Notes: generated by a model not told the origin, from the letters alone. DNA of 64,000 nt from an uncultured Cohaesibacter sp. (GCF_963676275.1 NZ_OY781091.1:3698775-3762774); one strand, 5' to 3'. Shown: positions 1 through 9,554, numbered from the stretch's first letter. Made by a program: numbers and translations.

Positions 1-2
1 CC

Positions 3-620
3 ATCGTCTTCTCCGCACTCTGTCTACAGGGTGTCCTCGACATCACCTCCGGCGTCATTTTGCTTGCCCTGCTGGTGTTCTTCCTCAGTTGGACAGTCTG
101 GACTTCGCGCAAGCAGCGCGGCGAACCATGCGATCTTGTTGATCAGGATCTTCTGGAAGAAGCCCCGGCCAATCTGGGCATTGCCATTCTCTTCATGATC
201 ATCGGCCTGCTTGGCCTGCCGCTGGGTGGTCACCTGACCATCGAGGGCGCATCAACCATCGCCCGCACATGGGGCGTTTCGGAAGCCGTTGTCGGCCTCA
301 CCGTGGTTGCCCTTGGCACCTCTCTTCCCGAACTGGCCACAACGCTGGTTGCCGCGATACGCAATCAGGGCGCCATGGCCTTCGGCAACGTCATCGGCTC
401 GAACATCTTCAACATCCTTGCCATCATGGGTCTTACGGCTTCCATCATTCCGGTCAAGGTGCCTGAAAGGGTCATCGGCCACGACCTCCTCTTCATGCTG
501 GCCACAGCCCTTTTGATGCTGCTCTTTACCGTCTTCAAAATGGAGCTGACCAGAGTGAGGGGCGCATTGATGGTGTTGCTCTATGGTGCCTATGTCACCC
601 TTGCTTTCGTTATCAACTAA
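3..620 (+). CDS. Calcium/sodium antiporter, CaCA family, C-terminal part (5' truncated)
   Basis: This is the C-terminal part of an inner-membrane cation/Ca2+ exchanger of the CaCA superfamily (YrbG-like), which exports Ca2+ in exchange for Na+ or H+. The frame is open to the window edge, so the start and first alpha repeat lie outside; the internal TTG at 60 is not a credible start. Visible parts are a membrane helix, a short basic cytoplasmic linker (SRKQRGEPCD), and the second alpha repeat with GTSLPEL and GNVIGSNIFNI, the paired motifs that line the ion path. Two further hydrophobic segments close the protein. Family assignment is firm; the transported ion is inferred. Confidence 0.85.
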   Translation: MVFSALCLQGVLDITSGVILLALLVFFLSWTVWTSRKQRGEPCDLVDQDLLEEAPANLGIAILFMIIGLLGLPLGGHLTIEGASTIARTWGVSEAVVGLTVVALGTSLPELATTLVAAIRNQGAMAFGNVIGSNIFNILAIMGLTASIIPVKVPERVIGHDLLFMLATALLMLLFTVFKMELTRVRGALMVLLYGAYVTLAFVIN

Positions 621-738
621 CGCTCCCCTTGATCCCTATGCAATGATCGGCTGGCATTGACTTTCCTCGCCGAGTCATAGCCTGTAGACTGCCAAAGCAG
701 ACAATGCGGCAGGCCAGCTAGAGACCCGGCTAGACACC

Positions 739-2739
739 ATGAGCGAAGAGACCAAGACACAGCAGGCGGATGACATGACGGAACAGGAAACCGCCTCCGC
801 CCCGCCATCCGCTCCCACACCGGATGACGCGCCTCGCCCCAAAAACGGCTTCGAGGTCATCGGCGATTTCGTCCGCCGCCTGCCAAACAGCCCCGGTGTC
901 TATCGCATGCTCAATGCCAACGGCGATGTGCTCTATGTCGGCAAGGCGAAAAATCTCAAGAAGCGCGTCACCAACTATTCCCGCCACGGCAACCAGACCA
1001 ACCGCATCCTGCGGATGATCCAACTGACAGCCAGCATGGAATTCGTCACCACAGCAACGGAAACAGAGGCCTTGCTGCTGGAAGCGAATCTGATCAAGCG
1101 CCTGCGCCCCCGTTTCAATGTGCTGCTGCGCGACGATAAGAGCTTCCCCTATATTCTCATCGGCGAGGATCATGCAGCACCGCAGATTGCCAAGCATCGC
1201 GGAGCCCGCAAGCGCAAGGCCAAATATTACGGCCCCTTTGCATCAGCCGGTGCGGTCAACAACACCATCAACGCCTTGCAAAAGGCCTTCCTTCTGCGCA
1301 CCTGCACCGACTCCGTCTATGAAAGCCGGACGCGCCCCTGCCTGCTGCATCAGATCAAGCGCTGCGCCGCGCCCTGCACGGGCGAGATTTCGATTGAAGA
1401 CTATGCTGCGCTCGTCAAGGAGGCGCATCTGTTCCTGACGGGCAAAAGCCAGACCGTGCGTAAGGAAATGTCCGAGCGCATGCAGCAGGCCTCCGAAGAA
1501 CTGGATTTCGAACGCGCCGCCATCTATCGCGATCGACTGGCCGCGCTCAGCCATATCCAGTCCCATCAGGGGATCAATCCGCAAAATACCGAAGAAGCCG
1601 ACATCTTTGCCTGCCATCAGGATGGCGGCCAGACCTGCATTCAGGTCTTCTTCTTCCGCACCGGTCAGAATTGGGGCAACCGGGCCTATTTCCCCAAGGC
1701 CGACAAGAGTCAGGACGAAACGGAGGTGCTTAGCGCCTTTGTCGCCCAGTTCTATGACAACAAGCCCTGCCCGCGCCTTGTGCTGCTGTCTCACGCCATT
1801 GAGGAGCAGGAACTGGTCGCCGAAGCCCTGACCAGCAAGTCCGAGCAGAAAGTTGCCCTTCTCGTGCCCCAGCGCGGCGAGAAGAAGGAGCTGGTTGACC
1901 ACGCCCTGACGAATGCCAGAGAGGCCCTCGGGCGCCGCCTTGCGGAAACCTCCAGTCAGGCCCGCCTGCTCGATGGTCTGGCCGAGGTCTTTGGCCTTGC
2001 CGGTCGTCCGAACCGCATCGAGGTCTATGACAACAGCCATATTCAGGGCACCAATGCCGTTGGCGGCATGATCGTTGCCGGCCCTGAAGGCTTCATGAAG
2101 AACCAATATCGCAAATTCAACATCAAGTCCGAAGACATCACCCCGGGTGACGATTTCGGCATGATGCGCGAAGTGCTCCAGCGCCGATTCTCACGCCTGC
2201 TGAAAGAAAATGGCAAGCGCCCGTCGACCAGAGAGGCAACCGAGGCAAGCAACGAGGAAAAGAATGGCCATGTGCCTGATCCCGCCTGGCCCGATCTGCT
2301 GCTCATCGATGGTGGTCTGGGACAATTGAATGCGGTGCGGGAAATTCTTTCCGATCTGGGCATTCACGACCTGCCGATGGTCGGCGTTGCCAAAGGGCCG
2401 GATCGGGATGCGGGCCGCGAACATTTCTTTGTTCCCGGCAAGGAAAGCTTCATGCTGCCCTTGCGTGATCCGGTGCTCTATTTCATCCAGCGCCTGCGCG
2501 ATGAAGCGCACCGCTTTGCCATCGGGACTCACCGGGCCCGTCGCTCCAAGGCGATATCCCAGACCGGGCTGGAAGATATCCCGGGCATCGGACCTGCCCG
2601 CAAGCGCGCGCTGCTGCATCATTTTGGCACAGCCAAGGCCGTCAGGAGTGCAGCCCTGTCAGATCTACTGGCAGTTGATGGCATTTCTGAACAAATGGCT
2701 CGAAATATTCACGCCTATTTTCACGATGATGACAACTGA
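739..2739 (+). CDS. uvrC: UvrABC excinuclease subunit C
   Basis: UvrC makes both incisions around bulky DNA lesions in nucleotide excision repair, acting with UvrB. The 666-residue protein has the expected order: a GIY-YIG nuclease domain (residues about 47-130, PGVYRM and [11 protein letters not shown]), a Cys cluster near 190-217, a UVR motif that binds UvrB (about 240-272, with [10 protein letters not shown]), an RNase H-like nuclease domain beginning near Asp431 ([10 protein letters not shown]), and C-terminal helix-hairpin-helix repeats (about 605-660, [13 protein letters not shown]). It is slightly longer than E. coli UvrC because of an acidic, proline-rich N-terminus of about 35 residues. 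The ATG at 739 has only a weak ribosome site. It heads a probable operon with pgsA and moaDE. Confidence 0.97.
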   Translation: MSEETKTQQADDMTEQETASAPPSAPTPDDAPRPKNGFEVIGDFVRRLPNSPGVYRMLNANGDVLYVGKAKNLKKRVTNYSRHGNQTNRILRMIQLTASMEFVTTATETEALLLEANLIKRLRPRFNVLLRDDKSFPYILIGEDHAAPQIAKHRGARKRKAKYYGPFASAGAVNNTINALQKAFLLRTCTDSVYESRTRPCLLHQIKRCAAPCTGEISIEDYAALVKEAHLFLTGKSQTVRKEMSERMQQASEELDFERAAIYRDRLAALSHIQSHQGINPQNTEEADIFACHQDGGQTCIQVFFFRTGQNWGNRAYFPKADKSQDETEVLSAFVAQFYDNKPCPRLVLLSHAIEEQELVAEALTSKSEQKVALLVPQRGEKKELVDHALTNAREALGRRLAETSSQARLLDGLAEVFGLAGRPNRIEVYDNSHIQGTNAVGGMIVAGPEGFMKNQYRKFNIKSEDITPGDDFGMMREVLQRRFSRLLKENGKRPSTREATEASNEEKNGHVPDPAWPDLLLIDGGLGQLNAVREILSDLGIHDLPMVGVAKGPDRDAGREHFFVPGKESFMLPLRDPVLYFIQRLRDEAHRFAIGTHRARRSKAISQTGLEDIPGIGPARKRALLHHFGTAKAVRSAALSDLLAVDGISEQMARNIHAYFHDDDN

Positions 2740-2844
2740 TTTGCCAATCAATCGGTTAGCCGCATTGACGAGAATGCACTGGACGTGCTTTGAAAGAGAC
2801 AAGATAATCCCAGTCAGTCCAGTCCTAGAAGGGAGCGGCACGCC

Positions 2845-3420
2845 ATGACCGGCTCAAAAACCTTCAACATACCAAACATTTTGACCATTGCCCGAATCAT
2901 TGCGGTCCCGGCAATCGTCGTCTGCATGCTGTGGCCCGCCCATGATTGGGCCCGCTGGACAGCCCTTGCGCTTTTCAGCGCGGCGGCCATCACCGATTTT
3001 CTGGATGGCTATCTGGCGAGGCGCTGGAATCTTCAGTCGGCACTGGGCCGCATGCTGGACCCGATCGCCGACAAGCTGCTGGTGTCCGTGAGCATCCTGA
3101 TGCTGACCAATGACCACACCCTTATCGGCTGGCAGATCTGGGCAGGCGTCATCATCCTGTGCCGCGAAATTCTCGTCTCGGGCCTGCGCGAATTTCTCGC
3201 CAGCCTGCAAGTCAGCGTGCCCGTCACCAAGCTGGCCAAATGGAAGACCACGGCCCAGTTGATCGCCATCGGCTTTCTGCTCGCGGGCCCGGCTGGAGAC
3301 AAGGTTTGGCCCTATGTCTCCGATCTTGGGCTGGCGCTGCTCTGGATTTCCGCGCTGCTGACCCTTTATACCGGCTATGACTATTTCCGGGCAGGCATGA
3401 AATATCTGCTGGAAGACTGA
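2845..3420 (+). CDS. pgsA: CDP-diacylglycerol--glycerol-3-phosphate 3-phosphatidyltransferase
   Basis: PgsA makes phosphatidylglycerophosphate from CDP-diacylglycerol and glycerol-3-phosphate, the committed step to phosphatidylglycerol and cardiolipin, in the inner membrane. The 191-residue protein has the full CDP-alcohol phosphotransferase signature: Asp51, Asp54-Gly55, Ala58-Arg59, Gly68, Asp72 and Asp76. Several hydrophobic helices surround it. Length matches the family. A good ribosome site (GAAGGGAG) precedes the ATG. It lies about 100 bases after uvrC, a pairing known from many proteobacteria, and is followed by moaD on the same strand. Confidence 0.95.
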   Translation: MTGSKTFNIPNILTIARIIAVPAIVVCMLWPAHDWARWTALALFSAAAITDFLDGYLARRWNLQSALGRMLDPIADKLLVSVSILMLTNDHTLIGWQIWAGVIILCREILVSGLREFLASLQVSVPVTKLAKWKTTAQLIAIGFLLAGPAGDKVWPYVSDLGLALLWISALLTLYTGYDYFRAGMKYLLED

Positions 3421-3533
3421 CAGATTGCCAAGGAAAGCCGCTGATGGCAACATGGCCGCAATCTGGCCTTTGCCTTACTTTCGGCCCCTTTGTCGCCTTC
3501 CATTGCAGATCTGACAGATCAGGAGAGCGAACC

Positions 3534-3785
3534 ATGAAACTCGTCTATTTTGCCTGGCTCCGGGAGCATATCGGCATGGATGAAGAACAGATCGATCTAC
3601 CGGCATCCATTCTCACCGTCAGAGACCTGCTCTATTGGCAAAAGGGCCGCGGCGACGGCTATGCGCTGGCATTTGCCGAACCGGAAACCGTGCGCGTGGC
3701 GCTCGACCAGTTCCACGCAGAGGAAGACGACCCGATAGGCGAGGCCGAAGAAATCGCTTTCTTCCCCCCCATGACCGGCGGTTGA
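3534..3785 (+). CDS. moaD: Molybdopterin synthase sulfur carrier subunit MoaD
   Basis: MoaD is a ubiquitin-fold sulfur carrier. Its C-terminal Gly-Gly is thiocarboxylated and donates sulfur to cyclic pyranopterin monophosphate in molybdenum cofactor synthesis. The 83-residue product ends in PPMTGG, the expected tail. The frame is open further upstream (a start at 3444 would give 113 residues), but AGGAG lies 9 bases before the ATG at 3534, and the family begins with a strand such as MKLVYFAWLRE, so 3534 is chosen. moaE follows 56 bases later; the two proteins form the heterotetrameric synthase. Confidence 0.93.
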   Translation: MKLVYFAWLREHIGMDEEQIDLPASILTVRDLLYWQKGRGDGYALAFAEPETVRVALDQFHAEEDDPIGEAEEIAFFPPMTGG

Positions 3786-3841
3786 AGGCAACAAACCTAC
3801 CACAGCAACAGCCCCGTGCAGCATGCAAGACGGAACCCCAT

Positions 3842-4303
3842 ATGAGCGTCACTCTCCGACCCGATGACTTTGATATCACCAAGGAGATGGACGCCCTCAT
3901 CGCCGGGCGCGCCTCGGTCGGCGCCGCCGTCACCTTCACCGGCCTTGTGCGGGATATGGTCAAAGATCAGCGGATCAGCGCCATGACGCTGGAGCATTAT
4001 CCGGCCATGGCCAAAGCCGAGCTGGAACGCATCGAGGCCGAAGCCCGCAAGCGCTGGCCCGATCTCATCGACAGCCGCATCATCCATCGCTTCGGCACAC
4101 TGGCACCGGGCGATCGCATCGTGCTCGTCATCACCCTGTCCGCCCACCGACAGGTTGCCTTCGAGGCGGCAGAATTCATCATGGATTTCCTAAAAACCCG
4201 CGCCCCCTTCTGGAAAAAGGAAACCCGAACCAACGGCCAAAGCGACTGGGTCTCCGCCAAAGATGCAGACGACAAGGCAACCGCGCGGTGGGAAGAGGAC
4301 TGA
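3842..4303 (+). CDS. moaE: Molybdopterin synthase catalytic subunit MoaE
   Basis: MoaE is the catalytic subunit of molybdopterin synthase and transfers two sulfurs from MoaD to form the dithiolene of molybdopterin. The 153-residue protein shows the family core: GAAVTFTGLVRD near residue 25, LEHYPAMA near 50, HRFGTLAPGD near 80, and the C-terminal active-site stretch RAPFWKKET with the two catalytic lysines. The open frame extends upstream to 3635 but overlaps moaD out of frame; the ATG at 3842 fits the family N-terminus. With moaD it completes this step of Mo-cofactor synthesis, and it is probably co-transcribed from uvrC/pgsA. Confidence 0.95.
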   Translation: MSVTLRPDDFDITKEMDALIAGRASVGAAVTFTGLVRDMVKDQRISAMTLEHYPAMAKAELERIEAEARKRWPDLIDSRIIHRFGTLAPGDRIVLVITLSAHRQVAFEAAEFIMDFLKTRAPFWKKETRTNGQSDWVSAKDADDKATARWEED

Positions 4304-4396
4304 GAAGTGGAAGGACCGGAAATAGGGAGAAAACAGCCGACCAATAACTAATGTGCTCAGTTTACCTGATTTCTGTTCATATTACCGGAGGTTTTC

Positions 4397-5326
4397 ATGC
4401 GCCTGCTCTTTCTTCTTTTCCTCTTATTTCCTTCTCCCGCTCTGGCGGAGACTATTCAGATCCCCGGACCGCAAGGCCCACTCGAGGCAGAATTGATCAA
4501 TGTTGAGGCGGCACCAAGTATCGTGGTGATCGTCCCGGGTTCAGGCCCCACAGACAGAGATGGAAACTCACCACAGACAAGACTTCATACGAATTCCTAC
4601 AAAATGCTGGCCGAAGGCCTGACCGAACATGGCATTGCCTCGTTGCGCATTGACAAGCGAGGCCTTTTCGGAAGCGCGGCAGCTATCTCTGATCCAAATG
4701 ATGTAACCATTGCAGCCTATGCCGAAGATGTGCGCAAATGGGTTGCTCGTGCCTCTCTCATCGCGCCATGCGTCTGGATTGCGGGCCATTCGGAAGGAGG
4801 CCTGGTGGCATTGGTGGCCGCGCAGGATGCCCCGGAAAATCTATGTGGCCTAATTTTGCTTGCAACATCAGGCCGTCCCATCGGGCAACTGATGATCGAG
4901 CAATTCGAGGCGAACCCAGCCAACACCCCTTTACTGCCGGAACTCAGGGCAATCATTGCCGATCTTGAGACGGGAAAACGCAGAGACCCCTCCTCATTAT
5001 CTCCGATTCTACGGGGTCTTTTTTCGACAGGTCTACAGAGCTACATGATTGACCTGTTTTCTTATGATCCCGCAAAAATCGCAAAGGAATGGGCAGGTCC
5101 GGTTATTATCGTCCAGGGAGATGAAGACCTTCAAATTCGCCCTCATGACGCAGATTTGCTTGAAGAGGCTCTGCCTCAAGCAAAAAGAATCAACATGGCT
5201 GGCGGGACTCATATGCTGAAAGCAGCAATCACAGACAAACCCTTCGCCACTTATTCTGACCCTTCGCTGCCTCTTTATAAGAACCTTGTTCCCGAAATTG
5301 CCCAATTCATCAAGGAAAGTCAGTAA
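4397..5326 (+). CDS. Exported alpha/beta hydrolase (serine hydrolase family)
   Basis: This is a 309-residue alpha/beta-fold hydrolase with a clear signal peptide (about residues 1-18, cleaved near ALAET), so it is expected in the periplasm. Family features are an oxyanion-loop motif PGSGPTDRDGN near 47-57, the nucleophile elbow GHSEGG (Ser132), a late Asp in QGDEDL and the catalytic His in GGTHMLK. It resembles the dienelactone hydrolase/S9-like serine hydrolases; the substrate is unknown. A ribosome site (CCGGAGG) precedes the ATG. Sequence composition is less GC-biased than upstream genes, so it may be a later acquisition. A hairpin terminator follows and separates it from the convergent ilvE. 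Confidence 0.85.
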   Translation: MRLLFLLFLLFPSPALAETIQIPGPQGPLEAELINVEAAPSIVVIVPGSGPTDRDGNSPQTRLHTNSYKMLAEGLTEHGIASLRIDKRGLFGSAAAISDPNDVTIAAYAEDVRKWVARASLIAPCVWIAGHSEGGLVALVAAQDAPENLCGLILLATSGRPIGQLMIEQFEANPANTPLLPELRAIIADLETGKRRDPSSLSPILRGLFSTGLQSYMIDLFSYDPAKIAKEWAGPVIIVQGDEDLQIRPHDADLLEEALPQAKRINMAGGTHMLKAAITDKPFATYSDPSLPLYKNLVPEIAQFIKESQ

Positions 5327-5358
5327 CCTCAACAATCAAGATAGCCCCCCAAAAACAA

Positions 5359-5390
5359 AAAGCGCCACCCAACGGATTGGGCGGCGCTTT
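5359..5390. terminator. Bidirectional intrinsic terminator between hydrolase gene and ilvE
   Basis: The arms AAAGCGCCACCC and GGGCGGCGCTTT pair with one mismatch around an eight-base loop, flanked by A-rich sequence on the left and T-rich on the right. It sits between the converging hydrolase gene and ilvE and can serve both. Confidence 0.75.
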
Positions 5391-5422
5391 CTACTTCAGG
5401 AAGGGATTGCTTGTTTGTTTGA

Positions 5423-6313
5423 TTATTCGGCAGCAACGGCCTTGGGCAGGACTTCATCGGTATAGTCATGCATCAGGCGCTCGGTGATTGCTCCCGGAGT
5501 AAATTTATACTGGCTGATGGAGGCAACCGGGGTCACTTCCGCTGCCGTGCCGGTGAGGAAACATTCTTCCATATCGGCCATTTCTTCGGGCAGGATCTTG
5601 CGCTCATGCACCTCGATGCCGCGGCGCTTGGCCAGCTCGATCACGGTCTGGCGGGTGATGCCGTCAAGGAAGCTGTCCGGGCGCGGGGTATGAATGGCCC
5701 CGTCCTTGATGAAAAAGACATTGGCGCCGGTCGCTTCGGCAACATAGCCTTCATGATCGAGCATGATGGCGTCCGTGAAGCCCTTGTCATTGGCAGCATG
5801 CTTGGACAGGGTGCAGATCATGTAGAGACCGGCGGCCTTGGCCTTGCATGGAATGGTGCGCGGATCAGGACGACGCCAGTCGGCGATCATCAGATGCAGC
5901 CCCTTCATGCGCTCTTCCGGCGAGAAATAGGAAGGCCATTCCCAGGCAGCGACGGCAACATGGATCTTGCAGTCATGGGCACCAATCCCCATGGATTCGG
6001 CACCGCGCCATGCGACCGGACGCAGATAACCATCGCTCAGATTATTCTGCTTGAGAACATCCTTCTGGATCTGCATCAGCTCTTCGAGGCTGTAGGGAAG
6101 ATCGAAACCGAGAGCTTTGGCCGAAGCGATCAGGCGCACGGTATGTTCCTTGAGCTTGAAAATCTCGCCGCCATAAGCGCGCACACCTTCAAACACGGTT
6201 GAACCATAATGCAGACCATGGGTAAGAACATGTACTTTCGCGTCTTTCCAGTCTACATATTCACCGTTATACCAGATTCTACCTTCACGCTGATCAAATG
6301 CTAAATCGGCCAT
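5423..6313 (-). CDS. ilvE: Branched-chain amino acid aminotransferase
   Basis: IlvE is a fold-type IV PLP enzyme that transfers amino groups between glutamate and the keto acids of leucine, isoleucine and valine, in the cytoplasm. The 296-residue protein has the N-terminal pattern HVLTHGLHYGSTVFEGVRAY (residues 28-47), the PLP-binding lysine near residue 159 (CKAKAAGLY), and the phosphate-binding C-terminal part with FLDGITRQTVIELA and TGTAAEVTP. Length fits the proteobacterial class. It is transcribed away from the MarR-OmpR-kinase cluster across a 354-base AT-rich spacer, an arrangement common in Rhizobiales. Confidence 0.95.
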   Translation of the reverse strand: MADLAFDQREGRIWYNGEYVDWKDAKVHVLTHGLHYGSTVFEGVRAYGGEIFKLKEHTVRLIASAKALGFDLPYSLEELMQIQKDVLKQNNLSDGYLRPVAWRGAESMGIGAHDCKIHVAVAAWEWPSYFSPEERMKGLHLMIADWRRPDPRTIPCKAKAAGLYMICTLSKHAANDKGFTDAIMLDHEGYVAEATGANVFFIKDGAIHTPRPDSFLDGITRQTVIELAKRRGIEVHERKILPEEMADMEECFLTGTAAEVTPVASISQYKFTPGAITERLMHDYTDEVLPKAVAAE

Positions 6314-6667
6314 CGTTTCACTCCTGACATTTCCGTCGGTTCATCGCCGATGGATTTATACGAACCGGAATTTGAGCCATGTCGCTAGATTTTACTCAAC
6401 CCGATCCATTTCCATTTATTCCACTGAAAGATTGAAATGATATGTTTTTTCATCGATATTTGTTCAATCATTTCGCGGATGTTGATCAATCTGTAACAAA
6501 CGAAATAAAATAAGTCAACATTGCTGACATATATTAGCCTTTTCGGCATTGCTAGTGACAAAATGGTTTCAACCGGATATGCAATGATAGTGAGAAAAAT
6601 TTTCCTGCTCGCAACAAAAGGCACGAACCGTTGATCGCCCGCAACTCGCAACAAGAGAAAAAATAAA
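6314..6667. other. AT-rich divergent intergenic region, ilvE / MarR
   Basis: This 354-base spacer separates two divergent genes and should hold both promoters. It is much more AT-rich than its flanks. A minus-strand frame of 106 codons crosses it and the MarR start but has no homology signal that I recognise. No clear operator was identified. Confidence 0.5.
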
Positions 6668-7222
6668 ATGACTGAAAAAAAGGTGGACAGCGAAGAAATC
6701 ATCACTGTGCCAATGTCGGAAGAAGACGGAATCTCGTTTGAAATGATCGAGCTGCTGTTTTTTGCCTATCGGGATTTTGTTGCTGATCCGGATACCATGC
6801 TGGCGACCCTTTCCTATGGGCGCGCCCATCACCGGGTTCTGCATTTTGTCAACCGACGGCCGGGGATCACCGTTGCAAATCTGCTCGACATTCTGAAAAT
6901 CACCAAGCAAAGTCTCGCCAGAGTTCTCAAGCAGCTGATCGAGGATGACTATATTACCCAGCAGCCCGGAGAGACGGATCGACGCCAGCGGCGGCTTTAC
7001 CCCACCCCCAAAGGCAGGGAGCTGGCGCTGGAGATATCCAAATGTCAGGCGCGCAGGATAGAAGAATCCTTGCAAACCCTGCCTGCGGGAACCAAGAATG
7101 CAAGCAAGGCCTTTCTCTATGCCATGATTGCGCCTGAAGGACGCCCCATGATCCGCAGTCTCAATCATGGATTGGATGCTTTGTTGAAAATCGAGCCGGA
7201 CAATAGCGGCCGACGCAAATGA
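6668..7222 (+). CDS. MarR-family winged-helix transcriptional regulator
   Basis: This 184-residue DNA-binding regulator has a MarR fold. Visible are the recognition helix region (GITVANLLDILKITKQSLAR, about residues 77-96) and the wing with the DxR-type motif ETDRRQRRLYPTPKG (about 115-129). It is the first gene of a tight plus-strand set with an OmpR regulator (13-base gap) and a histidine kinase. This MarR plus OmpR pairing beside ilvE resembles the petP/petR genes of Rhodobacter, which affect respiratory and photosynthetic growth; orthology is an inference from domain order only. An acidic N-terminus of about 20 residues precedes the helical core. Confidence 0.88.
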   Translation: MTEKKVDSEEIITVPMSEEDGISFEMIELLFFAYRDFVADPDTMLATLSYGRAHHRVLHFVNRRPGITVANLLDILKITKQSLARVLKQLIEDDYITQQPGETDRRQRRLYPTPKGRELALEISKCQARRIEESLQTLPAGTKNASKAFLYAMIAPEGRPMIRSLNHGLDALLKIEPDNSGRRK

Positions 7223-7235
7223 AAGACAAGAACTG

Positions 7236-7937
7236 ATGCCAAGCGACGCTCAACCTCTGCCGGACAACGCCCAGCATCTGCTGGTCATCGACGATGACGC
7301 CCGCATACGCACGCTGCTGCATCGCTATCTGACCAACAATGGCTTCAGGGTCACCACAGCGCAAAATGCGCAGGAAGCCCGCAATACGATTGCCGGACTG
7401 ACCTTTGACATGCTGATCCTTGATGTCATGATGCCCGGAGAAAGCGGCATGGAACTGGCTGCCGATCTGTGCAAGTCCAATCCGGTGCCAATTCTCATGC
7501 TGACCGCCAGAGCCGAAGCGGAGAGCCGCATTCAGGGGCTGGAGATCGGCGTGGCGGACTATCTTTCCAAACCCTTCGAGCCGCGCGAGCTGCTGCTGCG
7601 CATTCGCAACATTCTCAAGCGCAACAGCAACCAGCCCCAGATACCGATTGATGAAGTCAGTTTCGGCCCCTTCCGCTTCAAGCTGGAGCGGCAGGAGCTG
7701 CTGTGCGGAGAGGATGTCATTCGCCTCACCGACCGGGAAAGGGAATTGCTCTGCCTGTTTGCCTCCCAGCCCGGAGCGACGGTCACCCGGCAGGCTCTGG
7801 CCGGAGAGGATGGTACGGGCGAGAGAACCGTTGATGTCCAGATCAACCGGCTGCGCCGCAAGATCGAACCGGATCCATCCAACCCGATCTATCTACAGAC
7901 CATCCGCGGCATCGGCTATCGCCTTTTGACCGACTGA
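7236..7937 (+). CDS. OmpR/PhoB-family response regulator (PetR-like)
   Basis: The 233-residue protein has an N-terminal receiver domain and a C-terminal winged-helix domain. The receiver shows the acidic pair in LVIDDDARIR (Asp19-Asp21), the phosphoacceptor Asp63 (LILDVMMPGE), Thr90 and Lys112 (LSKPFEP). The effector domain contains LTDRERELLCL and RTVDVQINRLRRKIE, and ends with TIRGIGYRL. It controls transcription after phosphorylation, most likely by the kinase encoded 22 bases downstream. Candidate homologue is PetR of Rhodobacter capsulatus; the target genes cannot be read from the sequence. Confidence 0.93.
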   Translation: MPSDAQPLPDNAQHLLVIDDDARIRTLLHRYLTNNGFRVTTAQNAQEARNTIAGLTFDMLILDVMMPGESGMELAADLCKSNPVPILMLTARAEAESRIQGLEIGVADYLSKPFEPRELLLRIRNILKRNSNQPQIPIDEVSFGPFRFKLERQELLCGEDVIRLTDRERELLCLFASQPGATVTRQALAGEDGTGERTVDVQINRLRRKIEPDPSNPIYLQTIRGIGYRLLTD

Positions 7938-7959
7938 AGCAGCCAAAGGCAAGCAGCGC

Positions 7960-9396
7960 ATGACAAACGGGCAAGACAACAAACAACAGGATATCGATGA
8001 ACGGCAAAAGCCCCTCTGGCGCAGCCTTCTGACGCAATCCCTGCTGCCGTTGCAATATCTTTATGCCGGCTACCGCAAGGGAGCGCGGCTTCTGGCGCGC
8101 ACAATGCCCAAAGGCCTGTTCGCCCGGTCCCTCATCATCATTGTCGCCCCGATGGTCATTCTGCAATCGGTCCTTGCCTTCGTCTTCATGGAGCGCCATT
8201 GGCAAACCGTGACCGACCGCCTCTCGACAGCAGTCACGCAGGATATCGCCGCCATCATCGCCATTCTGGAAAACTATCCTCAGGACAAGGACTATAGTCA
8301 GGTCATCAGGATCGCACAGGACCAGTTGCATCTGAATATTTCGGTCCTGCCGGACGGCCCGTTGCCACCTCCCGGCCCGAAACCCTTTTTCAATCTGCTC
8401 GATCATGCCCTGTCGCGCCATATCACCGCGCAGATCGGTAAACCCTTCTGGATTGACACGGTCGGCCGCTCCAATATTGTCGAAATCCGCATCAAGCTCG
8501 ACAAGAAGGTTCTGCGCGTCTTCGCCCGCCGCTCGCAGGCCTATGCCTCCAACTCCCACATCTTTCTGGTCTGGATGGCAGGCACCTCGCTTGTTCTGCT
8601 GGTTGTGGCCATTCTTTTCCTGCGCAACCAGATCCGCCCGATCCAGCGCCTCGCACAGGCCGCCGAACGGTTTGGCAAGGGGCAGGAAGAAACCGGTTTC
8701 CGCCCTGCTGGCGCCCGTGAAGTCCGGCAGGCTGCCCATGCCTTTCTCGAAATGAAGCGACGCATCGAGCGACAGATCGAGCAGCGCACCATCATGCTGG
8801 CCGGGGTCAGTCATGATCTGCGCACGATCCTGACCCGTTTCAAATTGCAGCTGGCCATTCTCGATCAGGGCCCGGAAACCGCAGAAATGCAGCGCGATGT
8901 CGATGAAATGCAGATGATGCTGGAAGATTATCTGGCCTTTGCCAGAGGCACGTCTTCGGAAAAGGCCGAGCTGATCGAGATTCCATTTCTGCTTGAGGAA
9001 CTGAAATTGGACATCCAGCGCTCCGGCCATGATTTAGAAATCGAGCATACGGGCGGCAAGACTATCGAGGTGCGGCCGCAAACCATCAAGCGTTGCCTGC
9101 TCAATCTGCTCAGCAATGCCACCCGCTATGCCGACAGCGTGCAACTGAGCTCGGAACGACTGGGCAATTGGTGGCTGATCCTGATTGATGACAATGGCCC
9201 GGGCATCCCGGAAGAAGAGCTGGAGAGCGTATTCCGCCCCTTCTATCGGCTGGACACCGCCCGCAACCAGAACACACCCAATACCGGCCTGGGCCTGGCC
9301 ATCGCTCGCGACATCGCCCGCGCCCATGGCGGCGATCTCAAACTGAGCCGAAGCCCACAGGGCGGCTTGAGAGCAAGCCTGCGCCTTCCGGCATAA
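7960..9396 (+). CDS. EnvZ-like sensor histidine kinase
   Basis: This is a 478-residue inner-membrane sensor kinase. Layout: a cytoplasmic N-terminus of about 55 residues, membrane helix 1 (about 56-77), a periplasmic sensor of about 125 residues, membrane helix 2 (about 205-222), a HAMP linker (RNQIRPIQRLAQAAERFG), a HisKA dimerisation helix with His285 in SHDLRTILTR, and an ATPase domain with N box (LLNLLSNATRYA), DDNGPGIP and TGLGLAIARD. The residue five after the active His is Ile where EnvZ-type kinases usually have Pro; this position lies in the region important for phosphatase activity. It is the presumed partner of the response regulator just upstream. Confidence 0.93.
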   Translation: MTNGQDNKQQDIDERQKPLWRSLLTQSLLPLQYLYAGYRKGARLLARTMPKGLFARSLIIIVAPMVILQSVLAFVFMERHWQTVTDRLSTAVTQDIAAIIAILENYPQDKDYSQVIRIAQDQLHLNISVLPDGPLPPPGPKPFFNLLDHALSRHITAQIGKPFWIDTVGRSNIVEIRIKLDKKVLRVFARRSQAYASNSHIFLVWMAGTSLVLLVVAILFLRNQIRPIQRLAQAAERFGKGQEETGFRPAGAREVRQAAHAFLEMKRRIERQIEQRTIMLAGVSHDLRTILTRFKLQLAILDQGPETAEMQRDVDEMQMMLEDYLAFARGTSSEKAELIEIPFLLEELKLDIQRSGHDLEIEHTGGKTIEVRPQTIKRCLLNLLSNATRYADSVQLSSERLGNWWLILIDDNGPGIPEEELESVFRPFYRLDTARNQNTPNTGLGLAIARDIARAHGGDLKLSRSPQGGLRASLRLPA

Positions 9397-9554
9397 TCGC
9401 ACAACAAGCTGCGCGGCAAGGCCGTCCCATTTCCAGACCATCCCAGTTCCAGACCACCCCATGTCTGGCAAGGGACCGTCTTGGCCGCTCTGAACCGCTC
9501 TGGGCCTCTCTTGACCTCTCTTGACCTCAAGGATATTCAGCGCGCCCGTCTGGT

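Noticed and set aside
6385-6705. Hydrophobic minus-strand frame of 106 codons in the ilvE/MarR spacer
   Set aside because: It overlaps the MarR start, lies in AT-rich DNA where long hydrophobic frames arise by chance, and has no ribosome site.
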